The position numbers and the translations under genes are program-made. 64,000 bases of DNA, from the NCBI RefSeq assembly GCF_004349085.1, contig NZ_SMFM01000011.1:22685-86684 (forward strand). Direction: 5' to 3'. Shown here piece by piece: positions 48,029-58,500 of the stretch; position 1 is the first letter of the stretch; each line of letters begins with the position of its first letter. Source of the DNA: Flavobacterium caseinilyticum (GTDB taxonomy: Bacteria; Bacteroidota; Bacteroidia; Flavobacteriales; Flavobacteriaceae). A model generated the notes under the pieces. That model was not told where the DNA came from. It searched no databases and saw only the letters and a program-made list of their open reading frames with translations.

Positions 48029-49576
48029 ATGAAAAATAGATTATTCGTTGCGATAGCATTACTTTCAACCGCTCTTTCTTTCGCACAAATCAGCTCGACA
48101 CAAGTGGATGAATTAGTAAATCGTACTTTAAAAACTTTTGACGTTCCGGGAATTGCAGTCGCAATCGTTAAAGACGGCAAAGTGATTCATGCCAAAGGAT
48201 ATGGTGTAAAATCAATTTTGACTAATGAGAAAGTGGATGCGAACACGCTTTTTGGAATTGCATCCAACAGCAAAGCGTTTACAAGCGCCGCACTGGCTAT
48301 TTTAGTTGACGAAGGAAAAGTAAAATGGGATGACAAAGTCATCAAATACCTTCCTAATTTCAAAATGTATAATGATTATGTGACAAACGAATTTACGATT
48401 CGGGATTTGCTGACACACCGAAGCGGATTGGGACTCGGCGCAGGAGATTTAATGATATGGCCTGGAGGCGGCAACTTTACGCCAACAGATATTATTGAGA
48501 ATTTACAATATTTGAAACCCACTTCGGCTTTTAGAACCAAGTATGATTATGATAATTTACTTTATATAGTTGCCGGAGAAGTTATACAATCGGCAAGTGG
48601 TAAGAGCTGGAGCGATTTTATAGAAGAGCGCATTATGAAACCATTGGAAATGAATAGTAGTGCCGCTTCATTTGTTCGACTGAAAGACACGACAAATATC
48701 ATTGCGCCCCACGTTCCGATTGATGGAAAACTGCATGTAATCAACCGCTACAAAGATCAAATTTTTGATGCGGCCGCCGGCATTTACTCCAGTGTAAATG
48801 ATTTGAGTAAATGGACAATTATGCAAATGAACAACGGAAAATACGGACCTGACAACAAACATTTATTTTCTCAAAAAGAGCACAGTGAAATGTGGCAATT
48901 GCAAACTATAATTCCTGTAAGTACGAAAGCTCCCTATAATACTCATTTCAGTGGTTACGGACTGGGCTGGTTTTTGAGTGATGTAAAAGGATATAAACAG
49001 GTAGGTCACACCGGCGGATTAGAGGGAATTGTCACCCAAATAACGCTATTACCAGAACTGAACCTCGGAATTATTGTTTTGACCAATCAACAATCCGGCG
49101 CTGCATTTTCATCGATTACCAATACTATAAAAGACAGTTATTTAGGAATACAATCCGAAGATTATGTGGCGAAGTACAGCACGAATCTAAAAGAAAGTGT
49201 AGCCTCTGCCGATAAAGTAACCGATGATGTTTGGGCAAGAGTAGCCAAAAACAAAAGTGACAAAATCAAAATTGATTTCAAAAGTTTCGTCGGTACCTAC
49301 AAAGACAATTGGTTTGGTGAAGTCCTGCTTTCAGAAAGAAAAGGAAGATTGTATTTTGCTTCAAAACGATCTCCACAACTTACGGGCGAAGTTTTTTTAT
49401 ACAAAGAGACTAATTATGTGGTAAAATGGGATAATGCTTATTTTCATGCTGATGCGCATTTATTTTTTGAATGTGATACCACCGGAAAAGCAGTCAGAAT
49501 AACAATGAAACCCATATCTGAATTGACTGATTTTAGTTATGATTTTCAGGATTTAGATTTTAAAAGAGTACAATAA
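48029..49576 (+). CDS. Serine hydrolase (class C beta-lactamase-like) with DUF3471
   Basis: The 515-residue exported protein has a signal peptide (1-19, ending FAQ). The beta-lactamase/esterase domain has the nucleophile in GIASNSKAF (S-x-x-K), YDYDNLLY as the Tyr motif and GHTGGLEG as the third motif. The C-terminal about 110 residues fit DUF3471 (FVGTYKDNWFGEV), common in Bacteroidota relatives. Such proteins are esterases, D-aminopeptidases or amidases more often than true beta-lactamases; the substrate is unknown. It is monocistronic. Confidence 0.9.
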   Translation: MKNRLFVAIALLSTALSFAQISSTQVDELVNRTLKTFDVPGIAVAIVKDGKVIHAKGYGVKSILTNEKVDANTLFGIASNSKAFTSAALAILVDEGKVKWDDKVIKYLPNFKMYNDYVTNEFTIRDLLTHRSGLGLGAGDLMIWPGGGNFTPTDIIENLQYLKPTSAFRTKYDYDNLLYIVAGEVIQSASGKSWSDFIEERIMKPLEMNSSAASFVRLKDTTNIIAPHVPIDGKLHVINRYKDQIFDAAAGIYSSVNDLSKWTIMQMNNGKYGPDNKHLFSQKEHSEMWQLQTIIPVSTKAPYNTHFSGYGLGWFLSDVKGYKQVGHTGGLEGIVTQITLLPELNLGIIVLTNQQSGAAFSSITNTIKDSYLGIQSEDYVAKYSTNLKESVASADKVTDDVWARVAKNKSDKIKIDFKSFVGTYKDNWFGEVLLSERKGRLYFASKRSPQLTGEVFLYKETNYVVKWDNAYFHADAHLFFECDTTGKAVRITMKPISELTDFSYDFQDLDFKRVQ

Positions 49577-49625
49577 AATATTTAAAATTCAAATTTGTGA
49601 TTTACATCCCGAAACACCTTTTTAC

Positions 49626-49656
49626 TTGCATATCTCCCAACTAATTTCTATTTTTA
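49626..49656 (+). promoter_or_regulatory. Candidate promoter of rel
   Basis: TTG at 49626-49628, 20 bases, TATTTTTA at 49649-49656. Transcription near 49663 would make the ATG at 49676, not 49661, the likely start. Confidence 0.45.
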
Positions 49657-49675
49657 GAAAATGAACCATGCCGTT

Positions 49676-51895
49676 ATGACAGATATCGATATCGAAAAAG
49701 AAAATAAAGCAATTGCTCAAGAATACAAAGAGTTACTCCGTATAAGCTACCAAACATTAAGTGATGAAGACAAAAAACTCATCCGAAAAGCATTTGATGT
49801 TTCTGTAGAAGCGCATAAAGAACAACGAAGAAAATCCGGCGAAGCCTATATTTTTCATCCTATTGCTGTGGCAAAAATTGTCGCTTCCGAAATAGGTTTG
49901 GGAGCCACCTCCATTGCTGCCGCACTGCTGCATGATATTGTAGAAGATACACCCACTACTATTCAGGATATCGAGCGCTTGTTTAACCCCAAAGTGGCAC
50001 AAATAGTTGAGGGACTGACAAAAATATCGCTAGTGCAAAGAGATTTGAATGTTTCAATGCAGGCCGAAAATTTCCGTAAAATGATATTGACGCTGAACGA
50101 TGATGTTCGTGTTATTCTTATTAAACTCGCCGATCGATTGCATAATATGCAGACGATGGATTCGATGCAGGAAGATAAGCAGACCAAAATCGCATCGGAA
50201 ACCTTATACATTTATGCTCCATTGGCGCATCGACTGGGCCTATATAACATTAAAACAAAACTCGAAGATTTAGGATTAAAATATACAGAACCCGAGGTTT
50301 ATAATGATATTGTCAGCAAAATAAAAGAAACCAAAGAAGAGCAAGATGCCTACATTGATGACATTACAACAGTATTAAAAACTGCATTAGATGCAGAAGG
50401 AATTGATTACATCATAAAAGGGCGTCCAAAATCCATTTACTCCATTCGTAAAAAAATGCAGGCGCAGAACGTTAGCTTTGACGAGGTGTATGATAAGTTT
50501 GCGTTGCGAATTGTTTATAAATCAACTCCAAATGAAGAAAAATTTATTGCCTGGAAAATATATTCGATAGTAACAGACTATTACAGACCGAGTCCAAGTC
50601 GTTTGCGCGATTGGATTTCGTCGCCAAAATCTACGGGCTACGAAGCGCTGCACATTACCGTTATGGGGCCAAAAGGTCGTTGGGTAGAAGTTCAGGTTAG
50701 AAGCGACCGTATGGATGAAATCGCTGAAAAAGGATATGCCGCACATTACAAATACAAAAATGGAGCTACTGAAGAAAGTGGTTTGGATGTATGGCTTAAT
50801 TTACTGAAAGAAGCCTTAGAAAATGCGGAGACTAATGCAGTGGATTTTGTGGAAGATTTCAAAATGAATTTATATTCTAAAGAAATCTTTGTATTTACCC
50901 CAAAAGGAGAAATAAAATCATTGCCCAAAGGCGCCACTTCGCTTGATTTTGCATTCAGTATCCACTCCGAAATAGGAATTAGAACCAGAGGAACGCGTGT
51001 CAATGGAAAATTAGTCCCTTTGAATTTCGAACTAAAAAGTGGCGATCAAATTGAAGTTATCACCTCACAGCATCAAAAACCCACAATCAACTGGCTGGAT
51101 TATGTAACGACTTCCAGAGCCAAAACGAAGATAAAAAACGTTTTAAACGAAAACACCAAAAAAATTGGCGAGGAAGGAAAAGAAATGCTTACCCGAAAAC
51201 TAAAGCATTTAAAAATCACTTTAAGCGAGTCAGTGGTCAACGAATTAGTAAACTTTTTTAAACTAAAAACCAGTTTAGATTTATTTTACAGAGTGGGAAT
51301 TGGCGCCATAGAAAATCAGCAACTCAAAGATTTCGCAGCACAAAAAAGCAATAGTTTCATTAATTTTTTCAAAAACAAAATGAAACGTTCGCCAAGTACT
51401 GCTGACGAAGACATTCATAAACCAATCATAAGCAGTAATTACGATATGCTTGTTTTTGGCAAGGAACACGACAAACTGGATTACAAATTGTCACCGTGTT
51501 GCAACCCAATTCCGGGCGATGATGTTTTTGGATTTGTAACTATAAATGAAGGAATAAAAGTGCACAAAAAAGATTGCCCAAACGCCATTGGAATGCAATC
51601 CAATTATGCCTACCGAATCATGACAGCAAAATGGATCGACTCTTCACAAGAAGAATTTAAAGCCATTATAAACATAACCGGTATGGACGTTTTAGGATTG
51701 ACAAACCAGTTAACAAAAGTCATCTCTAATAATATGCATGTTAATATTCAGAGTATTTCTTTGAGCACTGATGCGGGAATTTTTAATGGTCAGGTTGCGG
51801 TAATTGTTCAAAACAATACCATTTTGAAGAAGATGATCAACAATATCAAAAAAATTGACGGAATCGACAAGGTAACACGAGAGTATAAAACGTAG
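49676..51895 (+). CDS. Bifunctional (p)ppGpp synthase/hydrolase RelA/SpoT
   Basis: The 739-residue cytoplasmic enzyme makes and degrades the stringent-response alarmone. Domains in order: HD hydrolase (HPIAVAKIV, LLHDIVEDT; about residues 45-195), synthetase (GRPKSIYSIRKKM, YDKFALRIV; about 240-350), TGS (IFVFTPKGEIKSLPKGAT; about 395-455), a helical and zinc-finger-type region (SPCCNPIPGDDVFGF), and ACT (about 660-735). The intact HD motif indicates hydrolase activity as well. The ATG at 49676 (MTDIDIEKENKAI) is preferred over 49661 because of the promoter position and the usual family start. Confidence 0.95.
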   Translation: MTDIDIEKENKAIAQEYKELLRISYQTLSDEDKKLIRKAFDVSVEAHKEQRRKSGEAYIFHPIAVAKIVASEIGLGATSIAAALLHDIVEDTPTTIQDIERLFNPKVAQIVEGLTKISLVQRDLNVSMQAENFRKMILTLNDDVRVILIKLADRLHNMQTMDSMQEDKQTKIASETLYIYAPLAHRLGLYNIKTKLEDLGLKYTEPEVYNDIVSKIKETKEEQDAYIDDITTVLKTALDAEGIDYIIKGRPKSIYSIRKKMQAQNVSFDEVYDKFALRIVYKSTPNEEKFIAWKIYSIVTDYYRPSPSRLRDWISSPKSTGYEALHITVMGPKGRWVEVQVRSDRMDEIAEKGYAAHYKYKNGATEESGLDVWLNLLKEALENAETNAVDFVEDFKMNLYSKEIFVFTPKGEIKSLPKGATSLDFAFSIHSEIGIRTRGTRVNGKLVPLNFELKSGDQIEVITSQHQKPTINWLDYVTTSRAKTKIKNVLNENTKKIGEEGKEMLTRKLKHLKITLSESVVNELVNFFKLKTSLDLFYRVGIGAIENQQLKDFAAQKSNSFINFFKNKMKRSPSTADEDIHKPIISSNYDMLVFGKEHDKLDYKLSPCCNPIPGDDVFGFVTINEGIKVHKKDCPNAIGMQSNYAYRIMTAKWIDSSQEEFKAIINITGMDVLGLTNQLTKVISNNMHVNIQSISLSTDAGIFNGQVAVIVQNNTILKKMINNIKKIDGIDKVTREYKT

Positions 51896-51949
51896 AAAAG
51901 TGTTTGTTTTATTATATTTGGTTTTGGTTTTTTCAATCTGTAGCTGAAT

Positions 51950-51991
51950 AAACTTTAAACTAATCAAACCCGAAACTTTAAACTTTAAACT
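51950..51991. repeat. Three copies of AAACTTTAAAC before the fur-family gene
   Basis: AAACTTTAAAC is found at 51950-51960, 51973-51983 and 51980-51990. The last two overlap and cover the -33 box of the promoter. They could be binding sites or a slippage-derived repeat. Confidence 0.6.
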
Positions 51992-52007
51992 AAAAAATTT
52001 ATCTTTG
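51977..52007 (+). promoter_or_regulatory. Promoter of the fur-family gene and purA
   Basis: TTTA at 51977-51980, 19 bases, then TATCTTTG at 52000-52007. The predicted transcription start is at about 52014, the same base as the ATG, so a leaderless or almost leaderless mRNA is suggested. Confidence 0.6.
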
Positions 52008-52013
52008 CCCCAT

Positions 52014-52502
52014 ATGACACTCATTTCCACAGATAACTCCAAAAACCAAGAAATTGTAAAAAATGTTTTTACGATGTATCTTGAAAAAAAAGGGCACCGC
52101 AAAACTCCTGAACGGTATGCTATCCTTCAGGAAATTTACGATAGCGAAGAACATTTTGATGTAGAAAACCTGTATATCAAAATGAAAAACAAAAACTATC
52201 GTGTGAGTAGAGCAACCTTGTATAACACTATCGAATTGTTATTGGACTGTGCTCTGGTACGCAAGCACCAGTTTGGACAAAATCAGGCCCATTATGAAAA
52301 ATCATACTTCGACAAACAGCACGATCATATTATCATGACCGATACAGGTGAAGTAATCGAGTTTTGTGATCCAAGAATTCAAAGTATCAAGAAAACAATC
52401 GAAGAAATATTCGACATAGAAATTACCAACCACTCGTTATATCTCTATGGGGTAAAGAAACAAAAAAACAGTTTGGATGAACAAGATCGTTCACAAATAT
52501 AA
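52014..52502 (+). CDS. Fur-family transcriptional regulator
   Basis: The 162-residue protein has a winged-helix N-terminal domain ([36 protein letters not shown]) and a dimerisation domain with the metal-site motif [22 protein letters not shown]. Only one Cys is left in the region where many Fur proteins have CxxC pairs, so a structural Cys4 zinc site is absent. It may be Fur, PerR or Zur; the sequence does not decide. The next gene, purA, starts 24 bases downstream, so both are probably cotranscribed. Confidence 0.9.
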   Translation: MTLISTDNSKNQEIVKNVFTMYLEKKGHRKTPERYAILQEIYDSEEHFDVENLYIKMKNKNYRVSRATLYNTIELLLDCALVRKHQFGQNQAHYEKSYFDKQHDHIIMTDTGEVIEFCDPRIQSIKKTIEEIFDIEITNHSLYLYGVKKQKNSLDEQDRSQI

Positions 52503-52526
52503 AATTAACTACAAATAACATACAGA

Positions 52527-53798
52527 ATGACCGTAGATTTATTACTAGGATTACAATGGGGAGATGAAGGAAAAGGAAAAATTGTTGATGTTCTAACTTC
52601 AAATTATGATATTATTGCTCGTTTTCAAGGAGGTCCAAATGCAGGACATACTTTGGAATTTGACGGAATAAAACATGTTCTTAGAACCATTCCATCTGGT
52701 ATTTTTCATAAAACTGCCATTAATATCATTGGAAACGGAGTTGTAATTGATCCTGTAGTTTTTCAAAAAGAAATTGAAGGCCTTGAGAAATTTAATTTAG
52801 ACATCAAAAGCAAATTAATTATTTCAAGAAAAGCACATTTAATTTTACCAACACACCGTTTATTAGACGCTGCTTCTGAGGCTTCTAAAGGAAAAGCAAA
52901 AATTGGTTCTACTTTAAAAGGAATTGGTCCTACGTATATGGACAAAACCGGAAGAAACGGAATACGTGTAGGTGATATTGAATTAGAAGATTTTGCAGAT
53001 CGTTATAGAGCTTTGGCTGACAAGCACGAAGCTATGATTAAATTCTACGATGTTGCTATCCAATACAATTTGGAAGAATTAGAGAAAGAATTTTTTGAAG
53101 CTATCGAAGAACTAAAAAAATTAGATTTTATTGATAGTGAAGAATATTTACATCAAGCCCAAAAAGCAGGTAAATCAATATTATGTGAAGGTGCTCAAGG
53201 TTCATTATTGGACGTTGATTTTGGAACGTATCCATTTGTAACCTCCTCTAACACTACTGCTGCTGGCGCATGTACCGGTTTAGGAATTGCTCCAAATAAA
53301 ATCAAAGAAGTTTACGGAATTTTCAAAGCATATGTAACACGTGTAGGAAGCGGTCCGTTCCCAACAGAACTTTTTGACGAGGATGGCGCCACTATGGCAC
53401 GCGTAGGTAATGAATTTGGATCTGTAACCGGAAGACAAAGACGTTGTGGATGGTTAGACTTAGTAGCGCTTAAATATGCGGTTCAGGTTAATGGTGTAAC
53501 GCAACTAATGATGATGAAAGGTGATGTCCTTTCAGGATTCGAAACCTTAAAAGTATGTACGGAATACAATTATAAAGGAGAGAACATTTCTCATTTCCCT
53601 TATAACATTGAGCCAGAAAATGTAACTCCGGTTTATCAGGATTTCAAAGGATGGAAACAAGATTTGACTGGTATGACAACTTATGAAGAATTACCGACAG
53701 AGTTGAAAGAATACATTGCTTTTATTGAAAAAGAAGTGGAAGTTCCTATCAAAATAGTTTCTGTAGGTCCAGACAGAAAGCAAACTATTCTAAAATAA
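52527..53798 (+). CDS. purA: Adenylosuccinate synthetase
   Basis: The 423-residue cytoplasmic enzyme joins IMP and aspartate with GTP to give adenylosuccinate in AMP synthesis. The GTP loop GLQWGDEGKGKIVD with the catalytic Asp, the GPNAGHT segment with the catalytic His, GSTLKGIGPTYMDK, SVTGRQRRCGW and VSVGPDRKQTI are present. It lies behind the fur-family gene and ends at a strong terminator. Confidence 0.97.
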   Translation: MTVDLLLGLQWGDEGKGKIVDVLTSNYDIIARFQGGPNAGHTLEFDGIKHVLRTIPSGIFHKTAINIIGNGVVIDPVVFQKEIEGLEKFNLDIKSKLIISRKAHLILPTHRLLDAASEASKGKAKIGSTLKGIGPTYMDKTGRNGIRVGDIELEDFADRYRALADKHEAMIKFYDVAIQYNLEELEKEFFEAIEELKKLDFIDSEEYLHQAQKAGKSILCEGAQGSLLDVDFGTYPFVTSSNTTAAGACTGLGIAPNKIKEVYGIFKAYVTRVGSGPFPTELFDEDGATMARVGNEFGSVTGRQRRCGWLDLVALKYAVQVNGVTQLMMMKGDVLSGFETLKVCTEYNYKGENISHFPYNIEPENVTPVYQDFKGWKQDLTGMTTYEELPTELKEYIAFIEKEVEVPIKIVSVGPDRKQTILK

Positions 53799-53806
53799 GA
53801 TTACGA

Positions 53807-53837
53807 AACGTCCCGATAAATCGGGACGTTTTTTTTT
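53807..53837 (+). terminator. Rho-independent terminator of purA
   Basis: A perfect 10-bp stem (53807-53816 with 53821-53830), a 4-base loop and nine T residues. Confidence 0.92.
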
Positions 53838-53877
53838 CCTCTCCCCAACCCTCTCCAAAGGAAAGGGAGCCGAGACT
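53838..53877. repeat. REP-like palindromic unit
   Basis: The core CCCTCTCC-AAA-GGAAAGGG (53849-53867) is flanked by CTCCCCAA and AGCCGAGACTG. It is a single unit of the family found at 5275, 10163 and 30688, placed directly behind the purA terminator. Confidence 0.8.
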
Positions 53878-53934
53878 GGAATATTTTTTAATAATAATTT
53901 TCTACTAAACAGAAAAAACACTTTCAATCCCCCT

Positions 53935-54516
53935 ATGAAAAATCCAACTATCAAAATACATAAAACCGAATTGCTCTCTGACAATTGGTATATCTTAAAC
54001 AAAGTAACTTTTGACTATCAAAAAAAAGACGACTCTTGGATTACCCAAAAAAGAGAAGTTTATGATCGAGGAAACGGTGCTGCTATTTTGCTTTACAATA
54101 CACAACAAAAAACAGTTATTTTAACGAGACAGTTTCGTCTGCCTACGTATCTTAACGGAAATGAAACCGGAATGATGATTGAGGTTTGTGCAGGACTTTT
54201 AGACCAAGATAATCCGGAACAATGCATCATTCGGGAAACCGAAGAGGAAACTGGATACCGCATTTCTAAAGTCCAAAAAGTAATGGAAACTTTTATGTCA
54301 CCCGGAGCCGTGACCGAAATTTTATATTTATTTGTTGGCGAATACAATGAATCCATGAAAGTGAATGACGGTGGCGGAGTCGAACATGAAGAAGAAAACA
54401 TAGAAGTAATGGAAATGACTTTTGACGAAGCTTATTCCTTGATTGAATCTGGTCAGATACAAGATGCAAAGACTATTATGTTATTACAATATGCTAAAAT
54501 TCATAATTTAGTTTAA
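53935..54516 (+). CDS. nudK: NUDIX hydrolase, NudK-like GDP-mannose pyrophosphatase
   Basis: The 193-residue cytoplasmic hydrolase matches NudK: RGNGAAILLYN, VILTRQFRLPTYLNGNE, and a NUDIX box GLLDQDNPEQCIIRE followed by TEEETGY with the metal-binding glutamates. E. coli NudK splits GDP-mannose to mannose 1-phosphate and GMP. It is alone on its transcript, downstream of a REP-like unit. Confidence 0.88.
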   Translation: MKNPTIKIHKTELLSDNWYILNKVTFDYQKKDDSWITQKREVYDRGNGAAILLYNTQQKTVILTRQFRLPTYLNGNETGMMIEVCAGLLDQDNPEQCIIRETEEETGYRISKVQKVMETFMSPGAVTEILYLFVGEYNESMKVNDGGGVEHEEENIEVMEMTFDEAYSLIESGQIQDAKTIMLLQYAKIHNLV

Positions 54517-55565
54517 AAATTAATTACACCACAACTTAAAATTACTACTCGAATAATCTCCTGATTTTTGAAATCGGGAAACCTTACTATACCCCAAATT
54601 AACTGTTTTGGTCTCAAACCTCCTTGGGATTTTAGTTGTATTAATGTTAAAAATGTATAATTAAAAACTAATTTTTTCATAAAAAAAATACATTTCAACG
54701 AGTATTCAGGTTACTTATAGAAAAAATAAATCATTATTGAAGTTTCTTCGTAATTTTATCTTATAAATAATAGCTGTCCTTATTTCTAAAAAATAATACA
54801 ACGGCATTACGTACGAGGAAAAGATTCTTTATCCCCATAAAAGAAAGCTTTCATCCCTGAAAAATTTAGAATTATTCTAAATTTTAGACTTTAAATTTTA
54901 AATTGATCGATAATCAATTTAAAAGTGCGAAATAAAATTTACAGGTTAAAACTTATTCAAATACATTATAAAAAGCTCTTTTTTAGTGATTACTGTTTTT
55001 TAAAAAAATCACTTCAGGTCGAACTGAAAATCAATTTGTCCCAATCTATAAGATCACCTACATCTTATTTTGATTATCATATTTTTTTTTAAAATAGTTA
55101 AGCATTGCAAAGGAAATATTGTCTGTTTGCGAAATTTAGCAAATACTCTTGTTTTTAAATTAAAAACACAAAACGCCCCATAGTGTTACATTTCACAATT
55201 AACACCTAAGTTAAAAACTCCAGATCTGTTTATAATTAAAAAATCAAAAATTAAAAGAATGACTAAAAAAATTACTCTCCAATAATCATCTTTTTTAGTG
55301 ATTATTAAGCATCATTAATCGCGCTTTAATTCTCAAATAAGTTGAAATAACGTAATACCTTATTTATTATCAACTTCTGAAAAATATTTATTTCAAGCAA
55401 ATAATTTTGTATTTCGAACCAAAACACATTAGGAATAGACACTTTTCTAAAAATAAGTGACTATTTACTGAAAACTTTTCGACCATTGTCTCGTCCTACA
55501 AAAATCAAATGTGAATGCAATTATTTAAAATATTTTCACTTTCTAACGATTTAAAACAAATCAAT
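54517..55565. other. 1-kb gene-free region with several perfect stem-loops
   Basis: No convincing reading frame is present. Palindromes: 54861-54885 (12-bp arms, one central base); 54896-54924 (12-bp arms, 5-base loop); 55281-55306 (8-bp arms, 10-base loop). A 15-base direct repeat, CTTTTTTAGTGATTA, occurs at 54978-54992 and 55290-55304. The region lies in front of the giant surface-protein gene. It could hold a long leader, a non-coding RNA or binding sites. No clear TTTG/TAnnTTTG promoter was found close to the ATG at 55566. Confidence 0.6.
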
Positions 55566-58500
55566 ATGAAATCAACTTTTACTATTTCGAAAAAACAATT
55601 TACGATTTATTTATTAAGTTTTTTAAGTTTTTCAGCGACGCTATTTGCTCAAACTGCAACAGTAACGACCAATAAATTAGATTATACTCCTGGTCAAACA
55701 GTTATTATAACGGGAACTAATTGGCAACCCGGTGAAACGGTAAAACTCACACTCGTTGAGACGCCACTGATTCATCCGGAGGAATATTTATATGCCGTTG
55801 CTGATAGTGCGGGAAATATATACAACAATGAATATGTAATACAGTTACATGACATTGGACAATCATTTACACTCACAGCAACAGGTATTACTTCAGGATA
55901 TAGTGCCCAAACCTTTTTTACGGATTCTTTTGGTGTAGGAGTAGCCCCTATTATTCCTCCATCTGGTGGATTTAATATTGACGGAACGCTTCATGCCAAT
56001 ACAATGGCGGGAGATTGGCTGCAAGGGACAGGCTTGGGAGGTTATGTACTTAACGCTGATGGCAGTGTTCCTGCGGCAAATGCAGGAGTCACTTTTCATT
56101 TGGTCGATAAGTATGGTGAAGCTGAAAATAATTTTGCAGGCGGTCTAAAGGTTAACGACGACCCCAATACCATGACATGGGTTACAAATACCACGAGCAA
56201 CAAAACCGACATGAATAACGGTCTGATGCATTTTTCAAAAGATGCAAATGGCCATCAATGGGTGGTAGTGGCAGCCGATCGATTGAGCAATAACGGTACC
56301 GCATATATTGATTTTGAATTTCTGCAAAATACATTAGATATTACAGGTTCTACCAGTGGAGGGTTTACATCAGAAGGACCAGATGGCGGTCGCACAGTCA
56401 ATGATTTTGTACTTACTTTGCTGCTAACGCAAGGTGGATCTGCTGCCGGATTTTTCATAAATCGATGGGAGAGCACAGGCAGCGGTTATGACTACATCGA
56501 CAGAACAGCTTCTATTCCGATAGGTTCTGTTTTCGCTGCTGTAAATACTGCTGACGGAACACCTGTTTCTTTTGGTGCATTTGGAAACACAACGTATGAG
56601 AAAAACACATTTTCTGAAGCAGCAATTGATTTGACTGCGCTTTTAGGCGCAATTGATCCGTGTACATCGCTAGGAATCAAAACAATTTTTATAAAAACCA
56701 AAGTATCCTCATCTTCATCCGCAGGTATTGCTGACTTTATTACACCTCTTCAGGTTTCACTGCGTTTGGGAGTTGCCGATGCCGGAGTAGATCAAGCGCT
56801 TTGCTCCACAGGAGCATCTACAAATTTCAATCTAATTGGAACAGCAAATCCTAGCCCTGGAGATGCCATTCTTTCAGCGGTATGGAGCGTCTCTTCAGGC
56901 AGTGCAACAATTATTAACCCAAATTCATTAACAACCGCAGTTGCTCAAGTAACTAGTGGTTCAGCTACGATTATTCTAACCGTTACAACGCAGAAAGGCT
57001 GTGTAGTGACCGATAAAGTAGAACTACGCGTTACTGAATCAAACATTACTTGCCTTATATCTGGGGTTGATATTGTATGTCCGAAATCAATCACGACCTA
57101 TTCGGCTCCTGCCAACGGTCTAAACTACAAGTGGACAATAAATGGAAATGCAACAATTTCCGGAGCAGATAATCAGCAAAATGTAAGCATTTCGGCAGGT
57201 TCCGCATGCAGCGAATCGTATACATTGTCATTAAAAATTACGGATGCTAATGGCTGTATTACCAATTGTGAAAAAATAGTCAAAGTTGAAGACAAAGCAG
57301 TACCTATAATTCAATCTTGTCCTCCAAGCATAAAGCTGGCTTCAAATTCAAATTGTGAAGCTGTAGTACCAGATTTTACCGCTTACATTGCTGCAACTGA
57401 TAGTTGTACTGCAGCTGAATCATTAATTATTACCCAATCTCCGGTCGCAGGCTCAGTTGTCGCCGCTGGTACAACAAAAGTCATATTATCTGTCAAAGAT
57501 TCCTGTAATAATGAAGCAACATGCGAAACAAATCTAATTGTAACAAATTATATTGTTGCCAATGACGACATCGGAACGGCTGTTAATGGTTCTATAGGCG
57601 GAACAGCTTATGCAAATGTTTTGGCAAATGATTTTTTAAACTGTCAAGCTGTTAACATAGCCGATGTCAATTTAAGCTTTGTCAGTTCAACTAATAGCGG
57701 AGTAACGTTAAGCGATTCTTCTGTTATGGTAGCTGCAGGAACACCAGCAGGTTCTTATTCCTTAACGTATCAAATCTGTGAAAAATCAAATCCCACAAAT
57801 TGTGACACTGCTGTAGTTTCGGTTGAGGTTACAGCTGCTTCTATTGTGGCTAATGATGATGCTGGAAATCCTATTAATGGCTTGAACGGAGGAACAACTG
57901 TCACCGATGTATTAGTGAATGATACTTTGAATGGAGCAGCTATTTTAGCTTCGCAAGTCAATACTACCTTTGTCTCTTCTACCAATGCTGGAATAACACT
58001 ATCTGGCACCTCTGTCCTGGTAGCGGCGGAAACTCCTGCGGGCACTTATTCCTTGATTTACAGTATCTGTGAAAAATTAAACCCAACAAATTGCGATCAA
58101 GCAACGGTTACAGTAACTGTGACTGCAGCGTCTATTGTTGCTACTGACGATATTGGGAATGCAGTGAACGGCCTAAATGGAGGGACGGCGGTCACCAATG
58201 TATTAATAAATGATACTTTGAATGGAGCAGCTGTTTTAGAGTCGCAAGTCAATACTACTTTTATATCTTCAACCAATACTGGAATAACGCTATCAGGCAC
58301 TACCGTTCTGGTAGCGGCAGGAACTCCTGCGGGCACTTATTCCTTAATTTATAAAATTTGTGAAGTTTTAAACCCAACTAATTGTGATCAAGCCACAGTA
58401 ACCGTAACGGTGAATGCAGCGACAATCGTTGCCAACGATGACACAGGATCTCTTATTAACGGGTTTACCGGTGGAACAGCCGTAACCAATGTACTTTCTA

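Noticed and set aside
48029..49576. Beta-lactam resistance gene
   Set aside because: The protein has the S-x-x-K fold motifs but also a DUF3471 domain, typical for general serine hydrolases; no sign of a true class C lactamase context.
54517..55565. Hidden small coding genes
   Set aside because: All frames on both strands are broken by frequent stops in AT-rich DNA; no frame with a recognisable protein pattern was found.
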